Part shown: positions 15,055 to 22,560 of the stretch, in pieces
How positions within the stretch are numbered: position 1 is the first letter of the stretch
How the letters are laid out: the number at the start of each line of letters is the position of its first letter
Assembly (NCBI GenBank): GCA_002436765.1
Contig: DJNI01000066.1
Span: 16,466 to 51,813, forward strand
DNA: 35,348 nt
Origin: Clostridiales bacterium UBA6468
GTDB lineage: Bacteria > Bacillota > Clostridia > Oscillospirales > Oscillospiraceae
Direction: 5' to 3'
The notes under the pieces: model-generated
Told to the model about the DNA's origin: nothing
What the model saw: the letters and a program-made list of their open reading frames with translations, nothing else
The model's database searches: none
Made by a program: the position numbers and the translations under genes

Positions 15055-15190
15055 ATCTTCTTCCATCCAGACTGTACTGTCGGTATCGGAGTTTCACCGA
15101 TTCAACGCTGACGCGCTCGCGGACTTGGGAAGTCTTAAATCAGAGCTTCCTTTACCGCCGGTGGGGAATTTCGCCCCGCCCTGAAGATAC
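15053..15190 (-). ncRNA. FMN riboswitch (RFN element)
   Basis: Minus-strand sequence matches the RFN consensus in order: P1 (GTATCTTC pairing with GAAGATAC), GGGGCGAAATTCCCCACCGG, the GGCGGTAAAG junction, GTCCGCGAGCG, ATCGGTGAAACTCCGAT, then ACCGACAGTACAGTCTGGATG. FMN binding would turn off the downstream ribU gene through the tandem terminators. It lies between a promoter at 15207-15235 and ribU. Confidence 0.97.
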
Positions 15191-15206
15191 TGTTCAGTTC
15201 GCTTAC

Positions 15207-15235
15207 ACAGTAGCACAGCGCGGGGCGCTTGTCAA
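15207..15235 (-). promoter_or_regulatory. Promoter of the FMN riboswitch-ribU transcript
   Basis: Minus strand: consensus -35 TTGACA (15235-15230), 17-base spacer and -10 TACTGT (15212-15207). The aptamer begins about 17 bases downstream of the -10. Confidence 0.75.
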
Positions 15236-15284
15236 GAGCGGAATTGTGTGATACTATGAGCAAAAGACGGCGGCGTTTCCGCAC

Positions 15285-15806
15285 TTACTGCGTCGTTTCC
15301 GGCGCAGTGGTTGCGTTTTCTGTGGGGAGACTGGGGGCAGTCGTGGCCTCCGGCATCTTGAAGCCACGGATCTTTCCCTGGGCGGCGGTGTCCGTCACGT
15401 CGCCGCCGATGATCTGGTTCTTGTAGACCAGCAGCGTTGCGTAGACCGGCTCGGTAGCGCCGGGGTAGTTGTTGATCCTGTAGACGTAGCGCATGACCTT
15501 CTTCCCGGCGTACTGCTCCAGGTCGTAGCCCTGGCTTTTTTGCAGGGCGTTGTAGCGCTCGAACACGTCGCTGGATGCCGCGGGGATGCGCACCTGGCTG
15601 GAATCTGTGGGGGATGTGGTGACGTCCCAGCCCAGATCCGTCAGAAATTTCACCCGGCCGTCGTTGCTGGAAGCCGTGGGCGCGGATGTCTCGGCGGAAT
15701 CCCCGCCCCCGCCCAGCAGCAGGATCAGCGCCGCGATCAGCGCCGCCACGGCGGCAAGGGCGATCATTACCCTTTTCAGATTGACCTTCGCGGTCATAAC
15801 CATCAT
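15285..15806 (-). CDS. Membrane-anchored DUF4830 domain protein
   Basis: A 173-residue protein with a short basic start, one N-terminal membrane segment (about 12-32) and an extracellular DUF4830 domain (about 48-150). The domain shows the family pattern: FLTDLGWDV, a YNALQKSQGYDLEQYAGKKV block, then a YATLLVYKNQIIGGDV block. The C-terminal tail is Thr/Pro-rich. DUF4830 has no known function. The start ATG at 15806 has GGGAGGGA upstream with good spacing. Longer frames would run into the divergent rsuA-type gene. The two genes diverge from a 73-base gap, so regulatory sites may be shared. Confidence 0.8.
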   Translation of the reverse strand: MMVMTAKVNLKRVMIALAAVAALIAALILLLGGGGDSAETSAPTASSNDGRVKFLTDLGWDVTTSPTDSSQVRIPAASSDVFERYNALQKSQGYDLEQYAGKKVMRYVYRINNYPGATEPVYATLLVYKNQIIGGDVTDTAAQGKIRGFKMPEATTAPSLPTENATTAPETTQ

Positions 15807-15879
15807 AAAAAATCCCTCCCGGTTCATATTTCGGTGGTACAGCCTATGCGCCGGAACCGGGACGCAGAACGGAGGAGCT

Positions 15880-16590
15880 ATGGAACGACTGGACAAATTC
15901 CTGTGCGGCAGCGGCGCGGGCACCCGCTCCCAGGTGAAGGACATCTTAAAAGCGGGGCGGGTGACCGTGGACGGAAAGTGCGAAAAGGACGGCTCCCGGA
16001 AGATCGACCCCGCCGTCCACACGGTCACTCTGGACGGAGAAGTTTTGAACGGAAAGCGCCGGATGGTGGTGATGCTCAATAAACCGGCAGGTTACGTCAC
16101 CGCCACGGAGGACCAAAAGGAAAAGACGGTCATGGAGCTGCTTCCGGAGGCGTGGCGGCACATGGACTTAAAGCCCGTAGGCCGCCTGGACAAGGCCACC
16201 GAGGGGCTTTTACTGTTCACCAACGACGGCGAGCTGCTCCACCGGCTGATTTCGCCGAAAAAGGAAGTGGCGAAAGTCTACTATGCCCGCCACGAGGGGC
16301 AGGCAAATGCCGACGACGTATCCGCCTTTGCCGCGGGGCTGACCCTCCGGGACGGCACGGTGTGCCTGCCCGCGCTTCTGGAACCCCTGGGGCCGGGGGA
16401 GAGCCGGATCACCGTCCGGGAAGGGAAGTACCATCAGGTGCGGCGGATGATGGCTTCCCGGAACATGACCGTGACCTATCTGGAGCGCCGGCAGGAGGGC
16501 GGGCTGACCCTGGGCGGCCTTCCGAGGGGGCAGACCCGGGAGCTGACGGAAGACGAGATCGCCCTGCTGGAAGGGGAAGCGCAGCCCTGA
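15880..16590 (+). CDS. rsuA: RsuA-family rRNA pseudouridine synthase
   Basis: Converts a uridine in rRNA to pseudouridine; RsuA modifies the small-subunit rRNA and RluB a site in 23S. The 236 residues are of RsuA-like size. An N-terminal S4 RNA-binding domain is at about 1-58 (MERLDKFLC, then an AGRVTVDG block). The catalytic motif is PVGRLDKATEGLLLFTNDG, where the Asp of GRLD is the catalytic residue. A KYHQVRRMM motif follows near the C terminus. The start ATG follows GGAGGAG. The S4-plus-catalytic architecture is firm; choosing RsuA over RluB is based on size and is less certain. Confidence 0.88.
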   Translation: MERLDKFLCGSGAGTRSQVKDILKAGRVTVDGKCEKDGSRKIDPAVHTVTLDGEVLNGKRRMVVMLNKPAGYVTATEDQKEKTVMELLPEAWRHMDLKPVGRLDKATEGLLLFTNDGELLHRLISPKKEVAKVYYARHEGQANADDVSAFAAGLTLRDGTVCLPALLEPLGPGESRITVREGKYHQVRRMMASRNMTVTYLERRQEGGLTLGGLPRGQTRELTEDEIALLEGEAQP

Positions 16591-16699
16591 ACGGTCATTT
16601 TGCTGGAAGATACCGCCTTTCGGGGAAGCGTATTCCGGTAAACCTTGGTATATTACCTAAAAAACATAAGAGATTTTGCAATAAAATGTCAAAAGGCAC

Positions 16700-16728
16700 T
16701 TGCAATGTGCGCAAAAGCTGTGTATAAT
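16700..16728 (+). promoter_or_regulatory. Promoter of the CdaR/PucR-type regulator
   Basis: -35 TTGCAA (16700-16705), 17-base spacer and consensus -10 TATAAT (16723-16728). An imperfect inverted repeat (AATGCG ... CGCATT, 16733-16757) lies downstream, close to the transcription start, and might be an operator. Confidence 0.75.
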
Positions 16729-16786
16729 AACAATGCGTTTTTGTGAAATGCGCATTTATGCAAGATACTAAGGAGTGACTGTAGAT

Positions 16787-17875
16787 ATGTCCAACAGCGT
16801 TTTTCAGAGTGTCATTGTTCAGTTGCGGGATATTACGGACCGCAGCTTCGGCGTGATCGATACCGAGGGGTGTGTGGTTTCCTGCACCGATATGTCCATT
16901 CTGGGTGAGCGCTGGACGGACGCCGCGATGAAGGTGGCTAACGCCGCCGACGGCATCGTTACCTTCGGTCAGCGCAGCTTCAAGGCCATTCTGGGCAATT
17001 CCAACGTGCTGGAGTACGCCGTCTTCTGCTCCGGCGACGACGAGACTGCCCACAGCTTCTGCCAGATGGCCTATATCGCCCTGAACGATGCCAAGACCTT
17101 CTATGAGGAAAAGCACGACCGGGGCACCTTCGTGAAGAATATCATCATGGACAATATCCTGCCCGGTGATATTTACATCCGCGCCAAGGAGCTGCACTTC
17201 GCCACCGACGCTCCCCGGGCGGTGTTCCTCATCCGTCAGGTGGGGCACAGCGACGTGGCCACCGTGGACGTGCTGGCGGGGATGTTCCCGGACAAGATGC
17301 AGGACTTTGTCCTGTCCATCAACGAAAGCGACGTGGCGGTCATCAAGCAGATCAACGGCAGCACGACCGCCGAAGACCTGGAAAGGATCGCCAAGTCCAT
17401 GGAGGACACCCTGAAGAACGAGCTGCGGATCAAGATCGTCATCGGCATCGGCACCGTGTCCGAGCATCTGCGGGAGCTGGCGGATTCCTATAAGGAAGCC
17501 CAGACCGCCATTGACGTGGGCAAGGTGTTCGACACCGAAAAGAGCATCATCAATTACGAAAATCTGGGCATCGGCCGTCTGATCTATCAGCTGCCCACCA
17601 CGCTGTGCGAGATCTTCCTCAGCGAGGTGTTTAAGAAGAATTCCATCGATTCCCTTGACCAGGAGACGCTGTTCACCATCAACAAGTTCTTTGAAAACAA
17701 TCTGAACGTCTCCGAGACCTCCCGGAAGCTCTTCGTCCACCGCAACACCCTGGTCTACCGTCTGGAAAAGATCAAGAAGCTCACGGGGCTGGATCTGCGG
17801 CAGTTCGACCACGCCATCGTCTTCAAGGTAGCGCTGATGGTACGCAAGTACCTCACTTCCCGGGAGAATCGGTAA
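16787..17875 (+). CDS. CdaR/PucR-family transcriptional regulator
   Basis: A 362-residue regulator. The N-terminal ~150 residues resemble the sugar-diacid-recognition-type sensor of CdaR proteins (DRSFGVIDTEGCVVSC and further ligand-pocket-like segments). A degenerate GGDEF-like region lies at about 160-260. The C-terminal PucR-type helix-turn-helix is at about 305-355, with NLNVSETSRKLFVHRNTLVYRL as the DNA-binding core. The ligand is unknown. I use the ATG at 16787; a GTG four codons earlier sits only 1-3 bases from the AAGGAG site. The gene stands alone, so its targets may be elsewhere. It is followed by a terminator hairpin and a structured repeat. Confidence 0.85.
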   Translation: MSNSVFQSVIVQLRDITDRSFGVIDTEGCVVSCTDMSILGERWTDAAMKVANAADGIVTFGQRSFKAILGNSNVLEYAVFCSGDDETAHSFCQMAYIALNDAKTFYEEKHDRGTFVKNIIMDNILPGDIYIRAKELHFATDAPRAVFLIRQVGHSDVATVDVLAGMFPDKMQDFVLSINESDVAVIKQINGSTTAEDLERIAKSMEDTLKNELRIKIVIGIGTVSEHLRELADSYKEAQTAIDVGKVFDTEKSIINYENLGIGRLIYQLPTTLCEIFLSEVFKKNSIDSLDQETLFTINKFFENNLNVSETSRKLFVHRNTLVYRLEKIKKLTGLDLRQFDHAIVFKVALMVRKYLTSRENR

Positions 17876-17887
17876 AAAACATATCCC

Positions 17888-17911
17888 GCGGGGCTGCGTC
17901 GGCAGCCCCGC
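17888..17911 (+). terminator. Hairpin after the CdaR/PucR-type gene
   Basis: A perfect 10-base inverted repeat (GCGGGGCTGC, 4-base loop, complement) lies 12 bases after the stop codon. It lacks a long T run, but the repeat that follows supplies another stem with five T's. A near copy of this hairpin lies on the far side of the repeat at 18088-18109. Confidence 0.6.
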
Positions 17912-17915
17912 TTCA

Positions 17916-18080
17916 GACTGTCAAAAAAGGCCAACGGCCTTTTTGACAAAGGGATTGCAGTCTGCTGCGCACACTTCGCAGCCTGAGAGGTATTTTCTGC
18001 CAGGTACATGCCCTGACAGAAAATGATTTGACTTTATTTGCCGCCTGTGGGCGGCAAACTCTGCGAGGCTTTTTTGACAC
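17916..18080. repeat. Structured intergenic repeat, copy 1 (MITE-like)
   Basis: The ends are inverted repeats TGTCAAAAAAGGCC (17919-17932) and AGGCTTTTTTGACA (18066-18079). Inside are hairpins at 17919-17948, 17992-18024 and 18037-18058. The copy at 35163-35310 shares most of the sequence, with compensatory changes in the 17992-18024 stem. Spurious reading frames cross the repeat, but no real gene does. It is flanked on both sides by a similar GC-rich hairpin. Together with the ftsE promoter it fills the 17876-18367 gap. Confidence 0.75.
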
Positions 18081-18087
18081 GCCGTGG

Positions 18088-18109
18088 CGGGGCTGCATTT
18101 GCAGCCCCG
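18088..18109. other. GC-rich hairpin flanking the structured repeat
   Basis: CGGGGCTGC and its complement (9 pairs, 4-base loop) nearly duplicate the hairpin at 17888-17911 on the other side of the repeat. The duplication may have accompanied insertion, or the flanking stems may be part of the element. Confidence 0.6.
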
Positions 18110-18261
18110 TCTCTGCATAATTGACGGCCCGAAAACGAAAAGTGTTTCCTGTTTTTGGGGCGTAATATAAGAGAAATATGAAAGAAAGCTGAAAAATAGG
18201 GGGAATAATTGTGGATAATCTGTTAAATCTGCGCTTTTGCCCCGTTTCTTTCGGAATATGA

Positions 18262-18290
18262 TTGACATTGATTTTGTGATGTGTTACAAT
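18262..18290 (+). promoter_or_regulatory. Promoter of the ftsEX operon
   Basis: Consensus -35 TTGACA (18262-18267), 17-base spacer and -10 TACAAT (18285-18290), about 78 bases before the ftsE start. No terminator is visible between ftsE and the second M23 gene, so these probably share this transcript. Confidence 0.8.
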
Positions 18291-18367
18291 TCGGTTACAC
18301 TGCGGGCGGTATGGGGTCGCGTAAACGGTAATTCCGGTGCCGCCTATGACGGGAGAAAGATGCGAAC

Positions 18368-19057
18368 ATGATTGAATTTACTGATGTTGTAAAATCCTAT
18401 ACGCAGGGTAACAAGGCTCTCAACGGCGTTACCATGCAGATCGAGGACGGCGAGTTCTGCTTTCTGATCGGCCCTTCCGGTTCCGGTAAGTCCACCATCA
18501 TCAAGCTGATCACCGGCGAGCTGAAGCCTACCTCCGGCACCGTCCATGTCAACGGCTACTCTCTGGAACGGATCCGCAAGCGCGAGGTTCCCTACCTGCG
18601 CCGCACCGTGGGCGTTGTGTTCCAGGACTACCGGCTGATCGAAAAAATGACGGTCTACGAGAACGTGGCCTTTGCCATGCGGGTCGTAGGCGCGAAGGAA
18701 GCCGAGATCAAGGAGCGGGTTCCCTACGTGCTGGAGCTGGTGGGCTTGGAGAGCAAGATGAACCGCCATCCCAGCGAGATGTCCGGCGGCGAGCAGCAGA
18801 GACTTGCCATCGCCCGGGCGCTGGTGAACAATCCGTCCACCATCATCGCCGACGAGCCTACCGGCAATCTGGATCCGGAGCGCTCCTTTGAAATTATGGC
18901 GCTGCTGCAGGAGATCAACAATCTTGGCACCACCATGCTGGTGGTCACCCACGACCAGAATCTGGTAAGGCTGTTCCACAAGCGAACCATTGCCATCAAT
19001 GAGGGCCTTGTGGTGAGGGACGGAGTCGGGGAGGAAAGCAAACATGAAGCTCAATAA
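18368..19057 (+). CDS. ftsE: Cell division ATP-binding protein FtsE
   Basis: The ATPase of the FtsEX complex, which transmits a divisome signal across the membrane to activate peptidoglycan hydrolases. The 229 residues include Walker A GPSGSGKS (35-42), the Q-loop near FQDYRL (85-90), signature SGGEQQR (139-145) and Walker B TIIADEP (158-164). It overlaps ftsX by 14 bases, as is usual for the pair. The ribosome binding site GGGAG is a little far from the ATG. It is first in an operon with ftsX and two secreted M23 peptidases, which supports a direct role in hydrolase control. Confidence 0.95.
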   Translation: MIEFTDVVKSYTQGNKALNGVTMQIEDGEFCFLIGPSGSGKSTIIKLITGELKPTSGTVHVNGYSLERIRKREVPYLRRTVGVVFQDYRLIEKMTVYENVAFAMRVVGAKEAEIKERVPYVLELVGLESKMNRHPSEMSGGEQQRLAIARALVNNPSTIIADEPTGNLDPERSFEIMALLQEINNLGTTMLVVTHDQNLVRLFHKRTIAINEGLVVRDGVGEESKHEAQ

Positions 19058-19931
19058 TATCGGATATCTGCTCAAGGAGGGCTTCCGCGGCATTTTTCAG
19101 CATGGCTTCATGTCCTTTGCCGCTATCTGCGTCACGGTGGCGTGCCTGATCATCGTGGGCAGCTTCTCCGCGCTGGCTTACAATCTGGACATCATGGTGC
19201 AGGACCTCAATAAGACCAGCGAAATTATGGTGTACATCGACAGTGACCTTTCCGACGCCGAGGCAAGATCCATCGGTACGAAGATCAACCTTCTGGATAA
19301 CGTGTTCGACGCGAAATACGTTTCCCGGGAGGAAGCGCTTCAGAACTTTGTCAGCGACCACGACAACGACAGCGCCTTCAGCGGCGTTCAGGCGCAGGAT
19401 CTGCGCCACCGCTACGTGGTCACCCTGGAGGACAATACCAAGATGGAGCAGACCGCCAAGCAGCTGGAAAATCTGCCAGGCGTTGCTAAGGTCAGCGCTG
19501 CCTACGAGCTGGCGCAGGGCTTCACCACCTTGCAGAGCGTGCTGCACATCGTCTCCGTGGCGGTGATCGCGGTGCTGCTGGTGGTCAGCCTGCTGATCAT
19601 TTCCAACACCGTCAAGCTGGCCATGTATGACCGCCGGGACGAGATCGCCATCATGAAAATGGTGGGCGCGACCAACGGCTTTATCCGGCTGCCCTTTGTG
19701 GTGGAGGGCTTCTCCCTGGGCATGATCGGTGCCATCCTGGCCTTCGGCCTGGAATGGCTGGGCTACGACGCGCTGGTGGCAAGGATCAACAGCGTGGACG
19801 CTTTGCAGCTGTTTAACTTCGTACCCTTCCAGGAGCTGCTGCTCCCCATGGTTGCCACCTTCGCCGCCGCCGGTATGTTCGTCGGCATCGTGGGCAGCTG
19901 GACTTCTATCAGAAAGTTCATGGACGTATAA
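19044..19931 (+). CDS. ftsX: Cell division membrane protein FtsX
   Basis: The permease-like partner of FtsE. The 295 residues have the expected FtsX layout: one N-terminal membrane helix (about 22-45), a large extracellular domain (about 46-165) that binds hydrolase activators, then three C-terminal helices (about 170-193, 220-245, 265-288) with the conserved MYDRRDEIAIMKMVGA loop. The family length and order are normal. It is followed after two bases by an EnvC-like M23 protein, the likely partner of its extracellular domain. Confidence 0.95.
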   Translation: MKLNNIGYLLKEGFRGIFQHGFMSFAAICVTVACLIIVGSFSALAYNLDIMVQDLNKTSEIMVYIDSDLSDAEARSIGTKINLLDNVFDAKYVSREEALQNFVSDHDNDSAFSGVQAQDLRHRYVVTLEDNTKMEQTAKQLENLPGVAKVSAAYELAQGFTTLQSVLHIVSVAVIAVLLVVSLLIISNTVKLAMYDRRDEIAIMKMVGATNGFIRLPFVVEGFSLGMIGAILAFGLEWLGYDALVARINSVDALQLFNFVPFQELLLPMVATFAAAGMFVGIVGSWTSIRKFMDV

Positions 19932-19933
19932 TT

Positions 19934-21157
19934 ATGAGCAAACACACAGAGATAACCGTGAGATCACTTGTCGCCCTTTGCCTGGCGGCGGTGATGGCGG
20001 TGAGCGTCCTGCCGGTTCCGGCGGGTGCCGCCACCTCCGGTGAGATCCAGAAGGAGATTGACGCACTGGAGGAAAAGAACAAAGCCATCCAGGCGCAGAT
20101 CGACGCTGTGCGAAGCCAGTATGACGCCAACTACAGTGACATGGCCGACATCGTGAGCAAGAAGGAAGCCATTGACGAGGAGATTGCTCTCCTGACGGAC
20201 AAGATCGAGACGACGAACGCCCAGATCACCGCCTACGGCCAGCTCATTGCGGACACCCAGGACGAGCTGGATGATGCCGAGGAGGAGCTGCGCACCCTGA
20301 GCGAGCAGCACCGGGAACGCATCCGGGCGATGGAGGAAGGCGGCAGCATTACTTACTGGCAGGTCATCTTCGAGGCAAACAGCTTCACCGACCTGCTTGA
20401 CCGGGTGAACATGATGCAGGAAATATCCGAGGCCGACCAGCGCCGTCTTCAGGAAATGCGCATCGCGTCGGACATCGTCACCGCCACCCGTATGAGCCTG
20501 GAATCGGAAAAAACCGAGCTGGAGGGCACCTGGGAGGAGCTGACGGCGGCGGAGGCCGAGCTGGAGGAAAAGCGCACGGAGTCCGACGACATGCTCCGGG
20601 AGCTGGAAAAGAAATCCGAGGAATACCAGCGCCTGATGGACGAGTCGGAAGCCCTTCAGGACGAGCTGATGCAGGAGATCGCCGCCAAGGAAAAGGATCT
20701 CAAGCAGGCAAAGTACGACGAGTATCTGGCCAAGCTGGCCTTGCAGGGGGAGAACCCGCCCTCCAACGCCTCCTGGACGACGCCGGTGTCCGGCTATACC
20801 ATCACCAGCCCCTTCGGAATGCGCACCCACCCGATCCTCGGCACCAAGAGAATGCACAACGGCATTGATATGGCGTGCAGTCAGGGAACGCCCATCTACG
20901 CGACCAGAGCCGGCACCGTCACGGTGGCCTCCTATCAGGCCGGCGGCGCGGGGTACTATGTCAGCATCAATCATTTGGACGGCTTCGCCTCCATCTATAT
21001 GCACATGACCAATTACGTTGTCTCCGCGGGACAGAGCGTGTCCCAGGGGCAGCTCATTGGATATGTGGGCAGCACCGGCCTTTCTACGGGGCCGCATCTG
21101 CACTTCGGCATTTCTTACGCGGGAACTTATGTAAACCCATTGGCATACATTTACTGA
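19934..21157 (+). CDS. EnvC-like M23 metallopeptidase with N-terminal coiled coil
   Basis: A secreted peptidoglycan endopeptidase or hydrolase activator, 407 residues. A signal peptide is at about 1-34 (ending GAA), two long coiled-coil stretches at about 35-115 and 170-265, and an M23/LytM domain at about 280-405. The zinc ligands appear complete: His308 and Asp312 in HNGID, and His388/His390 in HLHFG, so unlike E. coli EnvC the enzyme may be active. It starts 2 bases after ftsX with only a weak ribosome binding site, which suggests translational coupling. By analogy with FtsEX-EnvC and FtsEX-PcsB it is probably regulated by FtsX. Confidence 0.9.
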   Translation: MSKHTEITVRSLVALCLAAVMAVSVLPVPAGAATSGEIQKEIDALEEKNKAIQAQIDAVRSQYDANYSDMADIVSKKEAIDEEIALLTDKIETTNAQITAYGQLIADTQDELDDAEEELRTLSEQHRERIRAMEEGGSITYWQVIFEANSFTDLLDRVNMMQEISEADQRRLQEMRIASDIVTATRMSLESEKTELEGTWEELTAAEAELEEKRTESDDMLRELEKKSEEYQRLMDESEALQDELMQEIAAKEKDLKQAKYDEYLAKLALQGENPPSNASWTTPVSGYTITSPFGMRTHPILGTKRMHNGIDMACSQGTPIYATRAGTVTVASYQAGGAGYYVSINHLDGFASIYMHMTNYVVSAGQSVSQGQLIGYVGSTGLSTGPHLHFGISYAGTYVNPLAYIY

Positions 21158-21187
21158 TGCCGTCCCCATTGTGAAAAGGAGATCCCT

Positions 21188-22492
21188 ATGAAAAATCGCA
21201 AACGTTTGGTATCCGTCCTCGCCGGCGTCATGGCGGCGGTACTGCTGCTGACGCTGCTGATGAGCATTCTGCCCACCTTCGCCGGTGCGGCGTCCTCCAG
21301 CGAGATCCGCAAGCAGATCACTGCCCTGCAGCAGGAGCGCAAGGAGGTACAGAATCAGATCGCGGACGTGAAGAAGCAGTACAAGGAAAACGAAAACGAA
21401 ATTGCGGATCTGATCGCGAAAAAGAACGTGATCGATCAGGAAGTTCAGCTTCTGAACACCCAGATCATCAACATCAACGAACAGATCTCCGCCTACAATC
21501 TGCTCATTGCGGACAAGCAGGACGAGCTGGATACGGCGGAGGATCGTCTGGAAACATTGAATCAGGAAAACAAAGAGCGCATCCGCACCATGGAGGAAGA
21601 GGGGGAGGTATCCTACTGGGAGGTTCTCTTCAAGGCCAACAGCTTTTCCGATCTTCTGGACAGGCTGAACATGGTGGAGGAGATTGCCGCCTCTGACAAG
21701 CGCCGTTTGCAGGAGCTGAGCGACGCCGCCGAAAAGGTGGAGGAAGCCCAGACCGAGCTGGAAACGGAAAAGGTCGAGCTGGAGGACACCAAGAAGGACT
21801 TGGACGATACCCAGGCGGAAATGGACGCGAAAAGCAAGGAATCGGAGGAGCTTTTGCAGGAGCTTCTGCAAAAGGCCGACGATCTTCAGGCGCTGGAAGA
21901 GGAATGCAAGGAACAGGAAAATGAATTTCTGAAGCAGATATCCGCCATGGAGGTACAGTTCAACGCGGCGAAGCAGCGGGAATGGGAAGCATGGAAGGCG
22001 ACCTCCGTACCTGCCACGACTGCGGCCGGCGGTACCAGCGGAGGAAGCAGCTCCTCCAGCGGCGGAACCGGCGGCAGCAGCAGCGGAAGCAGCAGCGGTG
22101 TCACCTGGCTGGTTCCGTGCAGCTACACCTCCATCACCAGCCCCTTCGGCAACCGTACATCCCCCACGGCGGGCGCTTCTTCCTACCATCAGGGCGTTGA
22201 CCTGGATACCGGCACCGGAGATCCCGTGTACGCCACCCGGGCGGGCGTCGTCTCCATCGCGGGCTGGGGCAATGCCGCCGGCAATTACGTGCAGATCAAC
22301 CATCAGGACGGCTTCTCGTCCATCTACATGCACTTAAGCAGCTACTGCGTATCCGCCGGACAGATCGTCAGCGCGGGACAGCTGATCGGCGCCACCGGCG
22401 CCACCGGCGTTGCCACCGGCGACCATCTGCACTTCGGCATTTCCTACAACGGCGTCTACGTCAATCCCTGCAATTACGTCCCATTGTACTGA
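21188..22492 (+). CDS. Second EnvC-like M23 metallopeptidase with coiled coil and Ser/Gly linker
   Basis: A paralogue of the preceding gene, 434 residues. It has a signal peptide (about 1-36), coiled coil (about 38-110 and 160-270), a Ser/Gly-rich linker (about 280-308) and an M23 domain (about 312-432). Zinc ligands are His334 and Asp338 in HQGVD, and His413/His415 in HLHFG. The block around IRTMEEEGEVSYWEVLFKA is shared with its neighbour, marking a tandem duplication that has since diverged; only this copy has the flexible linker. AAGGAG precedes the ATG. A long hairpin follows the stop codon. Confidence 0.9.
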   Translation: MKNRKRLVSVLAGVMAAVLLLTLLMSILPTFAGAASSSEIRKQITALQQERKEVQNQIADVKKQYKENENEIADLIAKKNVIDQEVQLLNTQIININEQISAYNLLIADKQDELDTAEDRLETLNQENKERIRTMEEEGEVSYWEVLFKANSFSDLLDRLNMVEEIAASDKRRLQELSDAAEKVEEAQTELETEKVELEDTKKDLDDTQAEMDAKSKESEELLQELLQKADDLQALEEECKEQENEFLKQISAMEVQFNAAKQREWEAWKATSVPATTAAGGTSGGSSSSSGGTGGSSSGSSSGVTWLVPCSYTSITSPFGNRTSPTAGASSYHQGVDLDTGTGDPVYATRAGVVSIAGWGNAAGNYVQINHQDGFSSIYMHLSSYCVSAGQIVSAGQLIGATGATGVATGDHLHFGISYNGVYVNPCNYVPLY

Positions 22493-22501
22493 TTTAATAT
22501 C

Positions 22502-22538
22502 ATTCCCACAGTTCATACTGGGTATGAGCTGTGGGAAT
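22502..22538 (+). terminator. 17-bp hairpin between the second M23 gene and the S41 protease gene
   Basis: A 17-base stem with a single G-U pair (22502-22518 and 22522-22538) and a 3-base loop is followed by CCTTTC. It lies 10 bases after the M23 stop and 13 bases before the ribosome binding site of the protease. The T run is weak, so it may attenuate expression or stabilise RNA rather than terminate fully. Confidence 0.55.
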
Positions 22539-22560
22539 CCTTTCTATGAGGTGGTTATCC

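Noticed and set aside
14981..15097. Extension of ribU to 15097
   Set aside because: The added residues would be encoded by the FMN aptamer and its terminators.
15990..16079. Extension of the DUF4830 gene to a start at 16079
   Set aside because: It would run through the divergent rsuA-type start. The ATG at 15806 has a strong ribosome binding site and gives a sensible membrane anchor.
16595..17812. A 405-codon open frame antisense to the CdaR/PucR-type gene
   Set aside because: The opposite strand encodes a clear regulator with helix-turn-helix, promoter and ribosome binding site. The antisense product is low-complexity, as expected from GC-rich shadow frames.
17913..18268. Short frames translating the structured repeat (also 35031-35300)
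   Set aside because: Their similarity to each other comes from the shared DNA repeat. There is no ribosome binding site, and the frames run through hairpins and, in copy 2, the tRNA gene.
19964..22333. A 789-codon open frame antisense to the two M23 peptidase genes
   Set aside because: Its length comes from codon bias of the coiled-coil genes on the other strand. It has no recognisable domain, and two real genes occupy the sense strand.
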